DNA of 64,000 bases from Fusarium oxysporum f. sp. lycopersici 4287 (lineage: Eukaryota; Ascomycota; Sordariomycetes; Hypocreales; Nectriaceae): positions 690,865-754,864 of the forward strand of contig NC_030991.1 in the NCBI RefSeq assembly GCF_000149955.1. Direction: 5' to 3'. The notes beneath the pieces are model-generated. The model searched no databases. It was not told the origin of the DNA and worked only from the letters and a program-made list of their open reading frames with translations. The number at the start of each line of letters is the position of its first letter. Within the stretch, counting starts at the first letter, position 1. This document shows, piece after piece, positions 32,341-43,861 of the stretch. The translations under genes and the position numbers were made by a program.

Positions 32341-32600
32341 NNNNNNNNNNNNNNNNNNNNNNNNNNNNNNNNNNNNNNNNNNNNNNNNNNNNNNNNNNNN
32401 NNNNNNNNNNNNNNNNNNNNNNNNNNNNNNNNNNNNNNNNNNNNNNNNNNNNNNNNNNNNNNNNNNNNNNNNNNNNNNNNNNNNNNNNNNNNNNNNNNNN
32501 NNNNNNNNNNNNNNNNNNNNNNNNNNNNNNNNNNNNNNNNNNNNNNNNNNNNNNNNNNNNNNNNNNNNNNNNNNNNNNNNNNNNNNNNNNNNNNNNNNNN
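32341..32600. other. Assembly gap, 260 N
   Basis: Unknown bases only. The true length may differ. Confidence 0.99.
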
Positions 32601-33740
32601 TGAGTGCCAAATTTACATGCGTCTACCAAATTCCAAGGTGCCAATGTACTCGTGTTTAGATTGATACGTTCAATATTTCGAATTACAGCACCCTATATAA
32701 CGCTGAGTCCTTGGCAGAGGGGCTTTGACTCGCTTTCATCATGAAACAATTTGCACGTGGTGAGCCTTGGCGGAATGTGGCTTGTAGAAACATTCGATGT
32801 ATCAGATCTGGACTTTCATTTGAGAGCTAGGCGCTCAACAAGGCATCTACTGCTGCCACAGCTCACGTGTCATATTTAGGCCAAGACACGATGCCACTGA
32901 CATGAAAGGCTTCTGAGTGAGTCTGATGTGTGATTCAAGCAAGATCTTGGACATGTGGGACCCTTATGACGCATATTAGGGGTCCCTGGGGGAAGAGAGT
33001 AGTACCCAATTGGTAGTGTCAGCAGGGAATTCGGCGAATTGATGACTTCCAGTTCTTTGGTTCCCCCAGACGCTGCTGTTTCAAGAATCCTTCCCGCTGT
33101 CGTAGAAAGCTTATCCTTTTTTCGAGGACAGGGCTGCACGCGGCGATAATGAGTTGAGGTGCATTCGATGGCTTATTTAGGGGTGCAAAATTTTCGGAGG
33201 CTGTTCAATCTTCTCAACCGCTTACCCCTATTGGGGCAAATTCGAAGCCGATCGACCGATTATCCGAAACCTCTAACCGCTTTCATATTACGAATCACCA
33301 AGACTGACGCTAGAAGTGCGTCAAGCGCGGGACAAGATGTCTCAGAGAACGAACTCCGAGTTAATGTCCCATGATGCCGGAATAGAAGCACGTCAGAGCA
33401 TGGTTCAACAACAGTGATTGGCTAAAATTTAACCCTCCTGTACCTGACTTGGGGCCGACTCGCCACTTATGACTCGAGGACCGAATGGTAAGTCGGTTGG
33501 TATTGGTCTTCGGGCTGAGCTAGAGTAGACTTGGTTAAAGCCTTTGCATGCAAAGCTCGACCCAAGATCAATTTTGGTCGGGTGCGATCACTTACCGAAT
33601 TTCGAGGTCCATTTGCTCCGTAGTTAATCAAGAGCTGTCCCCATTTGTCTCCAGTCCCTAACTCCTCATGGATGAACCTATCCCCACGTCTGGATTGTGG
33701 TCCGCGACTTGTGGCGATTGAGGGCCACTTTCGTGCTTGT

Positions 33741-33748
33741 CATATATA
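33741..33748 (+). promoter_or_regulatory. Candidate TATA box of the rhodopsin-like gene
   Basis: CATATATA about 95 bases before the start codon, a plausible distance for a core promoter in these fungi. No experimental support. Confidence 0.4.
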
Positions 33749-33841
33749 GTCTGGCCTGATTTCTGCTCCCTCGCTTAGGAGAAGCCCACTCGCTGCACCT
33801 TGTTTAACTTTCCTGTTCACTTCCACCCACATCTCTCAACC

Positions 33842-35209
33842 ATGGCGGTCGAGAGTCGGGCCACGCAGATTTCTGCGATCGGCTATACTTTCGTCATTCT
33901 TTCCTCGATCGCAACTCTATTTCGAGTATACTGCCGTGCCTTCGTCATCAAGGCGTTTGCAGCTGATGATTGGCTGGCAGTTATTGCCCAGGTATGCGTC
34001 AATCAACCATCTCCAGTAGTAGTACCTTGCTAACGACTACAAGTTCATGTTCATTGTCTTCATTTCTTACGAAATCACTGGCGTTCACTATGGAACTGGA
34101 CGGCATTTTAAGGACATCAGCCCGGAGAATATTCCCAAAGCAATGCAGGTAAGTAGCGAGGGTGAAGCCACCTCACATGCAAGGCGGTTCAGCTAACATT
34201 TCGTAGATGTGGTGGACATGCGAGCCTACTTACGTCTTGGCTAACATGGCTTTGAAAGCCAGTATTGGTATCTTCTTGTTGCGAATCTGTGTTGCCAAGA
34301 CACACAAGATCGTCATCTGGGCTATTACTGGAGTTACCGAGCTTTACAGCCTATTCTTTTTCCTACTCTTCGTACTGCAATGCCGACCTACTTCTCTGTT
34401 CTGGCTCCGATATACCGCAGACCCCCCGAATGGAAGCTGCATGGATGCGCAGGTGGTTTCAAATGCCTTCTACGGTTACTCAGCAATCAGCTGCTTGTCC
34501 GACTGGACATACAGTATCCTGCCTATTTTCCTTGTTTGGAAGCTGCAGATGAGCTTGAGAACCAAGGTCTCTGTGGTGCTTATCTTGGCTGCCGGTGCTT
34601 TGTATGGTTACCATCCTGGTTGCATTCTTCGCTTAATTTCTAACGTCAGTCTACAGTGCTTCGAGCGCAACTATTATCCGATTCCCCTACATTTACTCCT
34701 TGACCGACATCGACGACTTTCTATATTCTACTTCAGACGTCGCTATCTGGTCCACCGTTGAGACAGGTCTTGGTATTACTGCTTCTGCTGTGGCAACCCT
34801 TCGACCACTGCTCCGCAACTTCTTCGGCCAAGGATCATCTGCCGAAGGAGGTGGAAACTCCGCTAGACCTTGGCAGGGAACAGGTAGTAACCATCCCAGT
34901 GGAGGTTACCTTCGAAGCCACGGCGTGAACGGTCAAGAGGCCTTTGACCTTCACGACAATGCTGGAAAGCGTATCGGAGTCACGACCATCATTGACCATG
35001 GCGATGATGGCAAGGCTGGCGACAGTAGCCAGGGATACAAGCGAAGCAGCAGATCTGAGGCTTCTGATTCCGTTGCGGAGCTTCACGACTGGAACAGCAG
35101 TCAAACAGATCTTGCAGCAGATAAGAATGGGCAACCGCGGCCTGAGAAGGAATGGAATGTTCTAGTCAAGAAGACTGTCGTCCAAACAAGAGGTTCGGAT
35201 CTTGCATAG
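33842..35209 (+). CDS. Rhodopsin-like 7TM integral membrane protein (PTH11-related type)
   Basis: Four exons (33842-33991, 34044-34148, 34207-34601, 34657-35209) with introns of 52, 58 and 55 nt give 400 aa. The ATG lies in AACCATGG. The seven-helix region spans residues 1-280 with motifs of the fungal rhodopsin domain (PF20684): AADDWLAVIAQ after the second helix, YGTGRH in the loop, LANMALKASIGIFLLRI, and SDVAIWSTVETGLGITASAVATLRPLLR at the end. A hydrophilic Ser/Gly-rich cytoplasmic tail of about 110 residues follows. An extracellular CFEM domain is absent. The function of this large family is mostly unknown. Some members are surface-sensing receptors. The third intron boundary is the least certain. 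Confidence 0.85.
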
Positions 35210-35984
35210 TCTGACTTAACAGCTACGCCCAAGGGTGTGAGCAGAGTTGGTTGGAACAACACACCCATGGTATTAGAGGACATATCCATCGACTCCGCGA
35301 CGCCTCGAACACTCACTTTAATCGGCTTGCCAACGTCACCGCACGTATTCACTATCGCTATTATAATCATTGTCATACCATTATACCTGTAACATATTCC
35401 AGAAGCGAGCGCATTCTTAAATACAATCCAATGATGACCCCGAACCAAGATGGGCTTTTGCCAGTGTGATGCAATTTGCTGTACCAGCTCAAGGATTTGA
35501 CCATTCTGCATCAAGTCAACTTGGGCCCCGAGCCACTCTTCTCTTCATGGCCAACTATTTGGATTACAAATAACTTGGGACATCCTTCTGTGTGTAAGGA
35601 GTTTCTTGTTCTGCTGGCAAATGACCAGTCTCGCATAAATTAGAAGAGTTTAGCCGTTCGGACCGGGTGGTGCCAGCAAAGTCTTGACATCCTAATACTA
35701 CAGTCAAAATCAATTGTACAACAATTGATTTAATTTACCCCACTTTACAGGGGGTTGACTTGATTTTTGACAAGGGGTAGACTTGAATTTCGAAAAATGG
35801 ACTAGCGTTGGGGTGAGCTCGATTCTGACAGGGGTTGACTTGGATTTCTGATTGGTTCTTGGTTACACTTTAACAGCAGCGCGTCGAGCTTTGAATTCTA
35901 TTTATCAACGTCTATCACAATCAATGTGAGATCTAACCAACCATCTATTACTTTTTAGCTTGTTTCAAGAATATCCGTCAGACC
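35210..35984. other. Gene-less spacer
   Basis: 3' flank of the rhodopsin-like gene and 5' flank of the OrsD-like pseudogene. Contains the degenerate tandem repeat listed below. Confidence 0.4.
35747..35851. repeat. Degenerate about 23-bp tandem repeat
   Basis: Four to five imperfect units of the form ACAGGGGTTGACTTGATTTC follow each other (starting near 35747, 35770, 35805 and 35828). It may be a minisatellite or subterminal binding sites of an unidentified transposon. Confidence 0.6.
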
Positions 35985-36092
35985 ATGGCACTCAAGCCTA
36001 TAACGGAGCTCGGCCCTTCCAACCCTATATACCCGTTTATGCTTCTTTTTCAATATCGGATTCTCGTTTGTCAGAAGTGCCAACATGCATGC

Positions 36093-36983
36093 CAGGGCTG
36101 CCGTCAGATCAATCAAATCAGATTAGGACGTAAATCTGAACTGAATTGATAATTTGCCCTCTACATCTGATCTGATTGATTGATTGATTGATAGATATCT
36201 GATACATAATAGGTCACGTGGATCTATTCCCAGCCCCACGATTCTGCTCGTGGGATCTGACTGCCTTGTTGCTTAAGCATAGGCCCCCCAGAGTAACAGA
36301 CCCTGCCCTTATCCAGTAATTGGATCGACTCAATGCTCGATCCAAGTAGAGAATGTCGCTGTGAGCTGACTGTAAGCTTCGCAAGACTGAATGTTCTCAC
36401 AATCGGTTGACATGGCCGAGATTGCAAGGACATCCAATGCAAATCTACTCAAACGCGGGATTGCTATGATCAATCCACCAAAGTCTGGCTAAATCTATGC
36501 CGTGTCAGAGCGAGAGGTAAAAAAAGGGGTGATCTACCGTATTTACTCACGAGATTCGGAACGCCCTGTGGAGTCAGCTACCCTTCTTACGGCTGATTTA
36601 GCAGCATATAATTGGCCTTTTTGGATTTAACACGGCTATAATCGACTTTTTGAGAGTCTAAAAAAGAATGAGCCACTTAGTACATGGCATTTGACTTCAC
36701 AGGGCGTTCCGAATCTCACGATTAAATACCAGTATCTTTAGATTCGCCTCTACCTAAGACCCCAGCAAGCAAGGGTCCAGGACCAATCAGCTCGGTTGAC
36801 CCCCTGTAACATCGTAGCTTTTCAGAAAGAGCCACTCTCTCCGGAGCCAAAACGTACAGATGATCCGGCAGTTCTAGGGTAGCTGCTCTCCATTCAGATA
36901 TATCAGATGTATAGATGCTCGTGTTTGAATTGATTGATCTGATTGATATATCTGATTGTTAATCTGATCTGACGGCAGCCCTG
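36093..36983. mobile_element. Nonautonomous hAT element with 8-bp target duplication
   Basis: The 891-bp insertion has ends CAGGGCTGCCGTCAGATCA and its exact inverse, and is flanked by ATGCATGC at 36085-36092 and 36984-36991. An 8-bp duplication and CAGGG ends identify the hAT superfamily. Many ATCTGATTGAT motifs next to both ends look like subterminal transposase-binding repeats. It has no coding sequence for a transposase. Removing it with one duplication copy leaves the host frame in phase. Confidence 0.9.
36541..36729. mobile_element. Nested MITE-like inverted-repeat element
   Basis: Inside the hAT element, GAGATTCGGAACGCCCTGTG (36551-36570) recurs as its inverse at 36698-36717. The arms extend with TTTA.TC to a TA on each side. 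It is about 190 bp and noncoding, consistent with a Tc1/mariner-type MITE inserted at TA. Confidence 0.65.
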
Positions 36984-38960
36984 ATGCATGCTTGGCTAAC
37001 GAAGTCGCCACTCATCTTGCCAAAAAGCATCCTGGGATAGAGCCAGGGGCCCGACGCAGACTGGTGGACGATATTAAAGTGATATCGAATGTATTACAAA
37101 GTCAGGTCAAGCTATCTCAATTACAGTATCCACCACCATCAGCCGAGCCCATCCTCTGTCTTACCCGTCCCAAGCTTGACGTGCTCGAATGTCGACATTG
37201 CAGTTACAAGATTCGCCAAGTTCAGGCGATGCAAGAGCATTATGCCAAGTCTCACGGCTGGGTCAACCCCAGAGGTAAAGGAAGGCCAACAACGGGACAT
37301 CCAACGGCCGATCCTCTGCCGTGTTCAGAAGGTGTCGCATATCAACGATTCTTTCCTTCTCGGGAAGGTAGCAAATGGTTCCAGGTTAATATACGGACAA
37401 AAGGACGGGCAGACAGATCGAAACCTAAGCCGAGTACTAAGAAGCCGCAAGGAACGCCCTATGTTCTTACATCTGAGGCGTCCACCCATCTACAGTAAGT
37501 CATAGATCAGGAAGCCAGATATCAAAAAGCTTTAAGTCAACCACAAGCAGCTGTCAATGATACAGGCACCGATACATTTGCCACTACAAGCTTGTGGCTG
37601 GATAGAACACAATGGCCTTCTCTCTACCGAGGGCCCCGACGAGACGTCCTGCGAGCGTTAACCAGATTACCTGACCGTTACTCTCTTAGCGCCGACTATA
37701 CCTTGGGACAGGGCACCTTAGAAGGCACACCAAACCTTATAAGCCCGCGAGAGGACGAACAGAAGATTTCATGCATCGTGAGAGCACTTGACTCGGTAAT
37801 AGGCCGTTGTGAGGATACGGTTCGCTGTACTAGTCATAATCTTCTTTGCTGGCTGCTCAGCTCGAGGCTCCGGAGCCGTCGGGAGTTCACTTTCAACCTT
37901 GTGGCAGAGAGGAGTAGCGAGGTTAGATACCGAAGGACTCAGAAGCAATTTTTAGCTTTTATTCTCCAAATATACCGAATATCGGGTAATTCTCAACGAG
38001 AAATAATAAATGTGAAGATAAAGCCCGAGATCTCCGCTCAGCTAGATCGCATTTGGGAGCATAACATCTAGAACTATCTTGACGTGTCGAAGGGAACTTG
38101 GCCGGTCGTGGAAAGACAGGGAAGTTCCCTGGTAGGAACACACTCTAGCCCTATAGGCGGCCAATCCATTGACGATTCTCTCAACACTCGAACCCGTGAG
38201 GAATTAGATGTGAAAGAACGCGCTGAGGACGGTGAGGTAGACAAAGAGAACGTTGAGGCTTGGGAACTCGAGGACGACGAGAGCGACTACAATGATTCTG
38301 GATATTACACCGATATCGATGGGTCCACGGCTGGAACCCATCAGGATCTATTCTCAGGGGTATCAGGAGACTCTGCTACATCTGCATGCAATTGATTCCT
38401 TAAACTCTTATTCCAGCTGTGTATCATGCTCAGTACCGAAACTTTTCTTAACGGGCAACCAAGCTCTACACTGCTCATATATTTTAGCGGTATTCTTGGA
38501 CTTTCTGCGGCGTGTTAGAAATCCCAGCTCGCTCGACAGTATTGGTCAAAACTATCAGCGATGATCTATATACAGCGCATATTATCCCTGGAGCAAGCAT
38601 TACCTTTGCGTGGATATCGATTCATCGGTATTCCACAACGACCGGAAGCTGGGCAATTCGAATGTTTCGATAAAGTCCGAGCCAAGTACATGGTACCAGG
38701 CTCGCAGTACCCGTTAGCAGAGCTTATAAGCCTTCGAGACTTTGGGCGCAACGTTGCACGCACTGAACCACCATCTATCCTTTTCCACTGGAGTAATGAT
38801 GGTGAGACAGTGTCCCATGCCACTCTTCAAGTAACAATGAATGATATCTCTACATCTCTATGGATTCACTCACTTTCACTGAAAGTGAACGTTTTGCATT
38901 TCCATTGGCTAATCATCCCTGTACTGACCCCGCATTCCACTTTCACCTGAAAGAGGGTTC

Positions 38961-39546
38961 TCAATAGGTGTGCTCCGAATAAAGTTCAGGCCAAAGCGGT
39001 GATCCTACTATCCCATAGAGTTCCTGCTGATAGTTAACTGGACAGTCCTTGTGGGCAAAAACGAGTGTCTTCAAGTTGACTGTCTCTTCCCTGAGATGGG
39101 CGATTTGCGCCACCAAGCTTTCATTCTCCGTAGTGAACAATTCAACCTTGGTTTGCAGCTGGGTAAGCCATTGTTTCCTCCTCTGACGACATTTGTGGGC
39201 AGCGACGCTGGGTCAGGAGAGTCAGTAAACTGCCACAATACAGAACAATCAGGGATTATAAGACATACCGGTTACGCTCGAGAAAGTGGTTTCGCTTCTC
39301 TTCGTTTGTCACCCTTGACATGGACCCGCCCTCCCCCAGTCTCATCGTCGACCCTTCATCCGAGAAATCCATGTCGCTGTTGGTAGCAACGGCATTGGTC
39401 TTGGATTTCTTATTGACGGGAGCCTTGACTGTGGACTCATCCGCCTTTCGTTGGCCGTTGGTGGGAGAGGGGTTTCTGTGCCTATTGCCTCGCGTATTGA
39501 GCCTGGCTTGTTCGCTCTCATCATAGGGCATACTAACCACACCCAT
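38961..39546 (-). CDS. Short ATF/CREB-type bZIP protein (AtfA-like)
   Basis: Minus strand, exons 39546-39269 and 39207-38961 with a 61-nt intron (GTATGT...CCAG), giving 174 aa. Residues 1-80 are polar with NKKSKTN and DMDFSDEGS. The basic region is EEKRNHFLERNR joined across the intron to VAAHKCRQRRKQWL. A leucine zipper (LQTKVELFTTENESLVAQIA, then LREETVNLKTL) follows, and a FAHKDCP motif typical of ATF1/AtfA closes it. AtfA acts downstream of stress MAP kinase in the nucleus. Normal AtfA proteins are about 2-3 times longer and carry N-terminal regulatory regions. In-frame similarity extends a little upstream (SRVNGGSIDSARS) and then ends at a TGA. It is either a truncated paralogue or a gene whose first exon I could not find. 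Confidence 0.72.
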
Positions 39547-42500
39547 GCTACGAGCAGAGTCAATTGAGCCTCCATTTACCCTCGATATCTGTGGCGAAGT
39601 GATTATTCACTGTGGAACGACGGGGGAGGGTGAGCGTGACCTGGAACGCATAAAGTAACGGCGAATTGGTTCGTATTCTGGGCACCGTTTCTACCTCGGA
39701 CCAACATGTCCTTATGCGGCAGAGAAGCGACGTCCTGGCCACGTTCGGCCACAGCGAAGAAAACTGCGCAAGTTGAAAAAGAACACTGAGATAGCCCGTG
39801 CTGTGGAGTTGCGACTTGTGCCTGACAAGATGCGAAGGCGTCTCGAAGAGCGATAAAGCCAGCGTTGTTTGCGGGGTTATGTTCACAGACGAGGATTTGT
39901 CAAGGGACACTCCGTCATCGGCCGTTCCGTAGCATTTGTGACAGGCTGACAACTGCAGACTAGCAACTCAAAAACTCTAGGGGACTAAAATCGAGGGATG
40001 GCAATAAGGGAACAGAATGGGCAATCATTGGTTGTCGCATGATTTCTAAAATGTGCGATGACATGCTTTGCTCACACTTTGCCAGCCCAATACCCATTGC
40101 CCCTGTCACGGTAAGGTAGCTAGCTGTATCCGGATGTACGGTTCGCAGGACGTATTACCGAATACAACCGACTGTCGAGTGTTCGGAGGAGGCCCAGGCG
40201 TCGGTCTGTGCAAGTGCCCCTGATCGAATTTTAAGGTAAAGAGGGGGGTTCAGGGCTTTTGATTGGTTGCCTCCCTTGCTTTATTTGTTGATCTTAGTTT
40301 CAACTGTTTGAATGATCGGAATCCGTCAACGCGTGTATCCTGACCATCTACACATTAAGAAATATGGACTTTGTGGACTTAAACAGGATTTGTTATCATT
40401 CTTGTCTCTAGTCACCTACGGATATGCATCCTAAAGTCGAGGTAACTAATATCATCATGAGATTGCCGTTGGAGAGCACTCGGACTGATAAGAACGCGGC
40501 CGGTGAACAGAACGAGACAAGTTCACGGCTCTAGCGTACCCGCTGAGCTGAGCTATTCCGTAACAGACCACTCGATATCATTACTGCCTCGACCCAGCCA
40601 GGGAAGTGGAGGCTATCTGCTTGACTAATGGTAGGGATTTTCTTTATGGAGCTCTGCTAAAACCGAAGCCCAGCTGTTTGACCGTGACCTAAATGCAATT
40701 GTTAATGATGGCTTTGAAAACTTAACAACAAATTCCGAAAATTTAACGCGCTGGGTCGTCCTGAGCCTAAGCGTAGCGAACACGCAATGCCCCAGCTTTA
40801 CTACCCCAGCACAGCATGGCGCCACCGCGCTTTGGCCGTGTAACTAATTTCTTACTCTTAACAGGCTCCTGCTTCAACAAGGCTTGACGACTGATATATA
40901 TGAAGTTTGAACCACGCAACTGAGATGTGCAAACTAGGAGAATACAAGGGATTCAGGGGAGGCGGCTTCGGCATCGAGGTCAGCAAGCAGAATTCCAGGT
41001 CTCGGGCCTTACCCCTGAAGAAGAAAAAGGCTGAACTACTTCTGCTGAGTTGGTTGTGATGTATCAGTCCCTCCAAGTGGGAATTCCCCTCTCTGTGGCT
41101 CACTCTCGAATACGGGCTCTTGATATGTATCAGAAACGCATATAACACCCCGTGCGTGTGTAAATGTCCTACCAGATTAGTTGTGCCTTGGAAGCCCTCG
41201 TTTTGTACCCTTTCTGCTTGCCACTCGACTGCAATTTAGCATTCTTCGTTCTCCTAACGTGGCCGCGTAATCAACGGCTAAACGGATCGTTCCACCTCAA
41301 GTGAGTTCGCGAGCACTTGTATCAAGGCAGCACTACGAGCCCGCGTATGGAGGTTAGCTTGCAAAAATGCCCCTGCCAATGTTTCGGACACAAGGTCGTG
41401 AGATCAATTAAATTTAATAGATCCTCGCATGGGACTGTTAATGACCAAGCCGAACCAGGGACAACCCACAGGGATGCCTACCAGTACCACCAACCCTCCG
41501 ACAAGATATGGATTACGGCCAATCTGCATGGCAGGAAGTACGAGCACAAAACGTAGGCGCTTATGACGGCAATATTACGCTTGAATAGGGTGGTATCATC
41601 GTCCATCTAGTTGAATTATCCCCTAGAAATCAGGGTTATACCTCTCTTGTGCCAGCATAGGCCCCACTCTGCCGCAGTTCTGCTATTTTGCTTTATTCCG
41701 GACCATTCCTTATGATTTGTTTTTTAACTATGATAGCCCGATGCTGCAAAGAATTTTAAGGCATCATGCACTTTCTCAACTCTGCTGGTGCTGTCTTGTC
41801 TTTTCGGGCATCCTTCTTACAACTCGAAGAGTTAACGGCGTAGCAGTCGAGTCATTTCAGGTAGTGATGCGCGAATACCATTTAACCAGGTTCTGTGCAA
41901 CTGAGGAAAAGTTTCGTGCGGGTAATGATATCAGTCCAATGGACATGGCCAGAGTCGAATAGTCATCCTTCCGCCCTAGAGTTCTGCATCTTGAGGACTC
42001 CCCGGGACGGATCAGACGACCCCAGAGACTTTCCTTAAAGACAGCCGCTTTAGAAGATTTATAAATGCGATCCTGACTTACAGGTTAGTGTGAGAAGGCG
42101 AACGCTCAACCTCGCAAGTCCCATATACTTGCCACTCTCATTCTCACCTTATTTGTTTTTGAGCCTTCCGCCTTGGCTTTGTTAGTATCGCCCCTGAGCA
42201 AGTTCTATGGTCGACGATGGATAGGCATTTACTATATTTGACGCAATTTTAATAACTAAATAGGCACAAAAAGTTGGAAAAACTATCCTGTGATCTACGA
42301 CAGTAGCTTGACGTCAAGGCCGCCTTTTGTTATTGCGGAAGACTCCAAGCTGTAGCCGCGTCTCTCATCGGCCGGAAAAACCGGCGTCGGGGTAAGGTCA
42401 TTAGGCCTAACCCGGATGCCGCAATCCTCTCGACTAAAGATCTTATCAACCTAGACATTGACTACCTGCGTCTCGCCAGGAATCGAGTGGGAAGGCATCG

Positions 42501-43861
42501 ATATCCTCAAAATACTTTTATACGGTGTTTTCCTAGTCAACGCTTTTTGGGGGCATCTTACAGGGGACCGAAGGCAACTGAATGCATAGACTGATCGCGT
42601 GGGGCGCTTTGGCACTTGGACAATTTACAAGCTCTGAGCTGTTATATGTTCCGGATTTAAAATTGGGATAATCTTTGCTTGCCACAACTTGAAATTAGCG
42701 GAGTGTTGTAAGTGCCAAAGGGTCAATTCGGAGCTTTGACTCCGACTGGCAGGTACGTTAGCGAGTCAGGTAGTGACTCCCAATGTGGGGTATATGTAAC
42801 AGGTACTTGAGTTGCTGACTATGGACCTCGAAAATGAATGGGAGTCCTAAATCATCCCTGAGTCATGTCTCAACGAAAGTTGTTAAGCTAGGTGTGATCG
42901 CAAATGACGCCACTGTGAAATAAGTCAAAGCTCCCAGGCTCCTACACGTGTCTTCAGACGCCAAACTTAGATCGGCCTTAGCTCGATGTCAAGTACTGTT
43001 AACACTGAGCGGTAGCGGAACATTTGTAGCCGATACAGCCGTGAGCGTTAATCTCTTGAACTGATTCGTTGACAGCGCCTCGGTCCTATGCCGAAGCACG
43101 CTTTAACGCCACACACGGAGGTTTTTTGAACGACAATTGTAATCCTTCTCATGAAACGTTAAGTCGAGGGATGCGAGGGACAAGGCTCGATATCCGTTCA
43201 GCAAATAATAACTGGAACAGGGTGCCGGAGGCCAAGAGCATCACGATAATATTATTACCATCCTGTCGGTAATGTAATATTGGGCCATGAGCGGTCTTAA
43301 TCCCCGCTCATCCAAATACAATTTCCGGAGTAGACTCCGCACAAGATTTGCCTCCATACCAACGCGACCGTTCAAGGCAATCTTTATCTTAGTACAATTT
43401 GCCACACCTTCAAGTTCGGCCTATGTGTCTAGAACCATTGACAGCTTGTTAGCCAGTTGTCTCGACGTAAAATGCCGCTATCTTCACTTTGCCAATTCCC
43501 TTTAACTCGGTGTTATTCCCGCCACTTCTGAATCGATGACAAGGCCAAACCCCTCGGGGCATTCCTAAAATCAAGTGAGCTGTTTGACGAATGGATTTTT
43601 GTTAGAGCGCCCTAATGAGGGACCCTGCAACCTCCAGGACCCTTTGAACTTGGACTTCTTCGCGGTTCATATTAGAGGATAATATGGCCCACTACCATGT
43701 GTTGAGGGAAATTCTTCTTCTTCTTCTAAAAAAAAAAAAAACTTCCTTTTCCTTACGCAATCAATCTGCACCTTCTACAGTTACCGTGCATTGTTGGCGG
43801 GCCATTTTTAGCATTTTCTTTGCCATTCCTCTCTTTCTGTCCGTACGACAATCGAATCGAT
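39547..43861. other. 4.3-kb gene-less region
   Basis: Open frames here are short (under about 130 codons) and carry no motif I recognise. No terminal repeats, LTR pairs or tRNA-like folds were seen. The last about 150 bases, with a CTTCTTCTTCTT-A13 tract at 43710-43740, are likely the leader of the receptor gene. Confidence 0.4.

Larger units (their letters stand above)
31593..33841. other. 2.2-kb gene-less region with assembly gap
   Basis: No gene recognised. It includes the N-gap and the promoter of the rhodopsin-like gene. Frames crossing the gap are artefacts. Confidence 0.45.
35985..38848 (+). pseudogene. OrsD-like zinc-finger protein, split by a transposon and nonsense codons
   Basis: The frame starts at ATG 35985 and reads 36 residues with a Cys/His motif (LVCQKCQHAC). 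An 891-bp insertion with target duplication interrupts it. The frame resumes in phase at 36992 (LANEVATHLAKKHPG). A second finger follows (LECRHCSYKIRQVQAMQEHY), then WLDRTQWPSLYRGPRRDV, CEDTVRCTSHNLLCWLL, an acidic region, STLLIYFSGILGLS and SAMIYIQRILSLEQALPLRG, to about 38848. Lesions are a TAA at 37496-37498, a TAG at 38069-38071 where Trp fits, a frameshift near 38390 and a TAG near 38515. The closest relative in the window is 18891-20517. The family (OrsD, PF12013) has no established biochemical role. Confidence 0.82.

Noticed and set aside
32246..32664. Frames crossing the first N-gap
   Set aside because: Open only because unknown bases do not encode stops.
43710..43742. CTT repeat plus A-run as a poly-A tail of a retroposon
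   Set aside because: It lies just upstream of the receptor start and is more simply a 5' leader tract; no retroposon body is adjacent.
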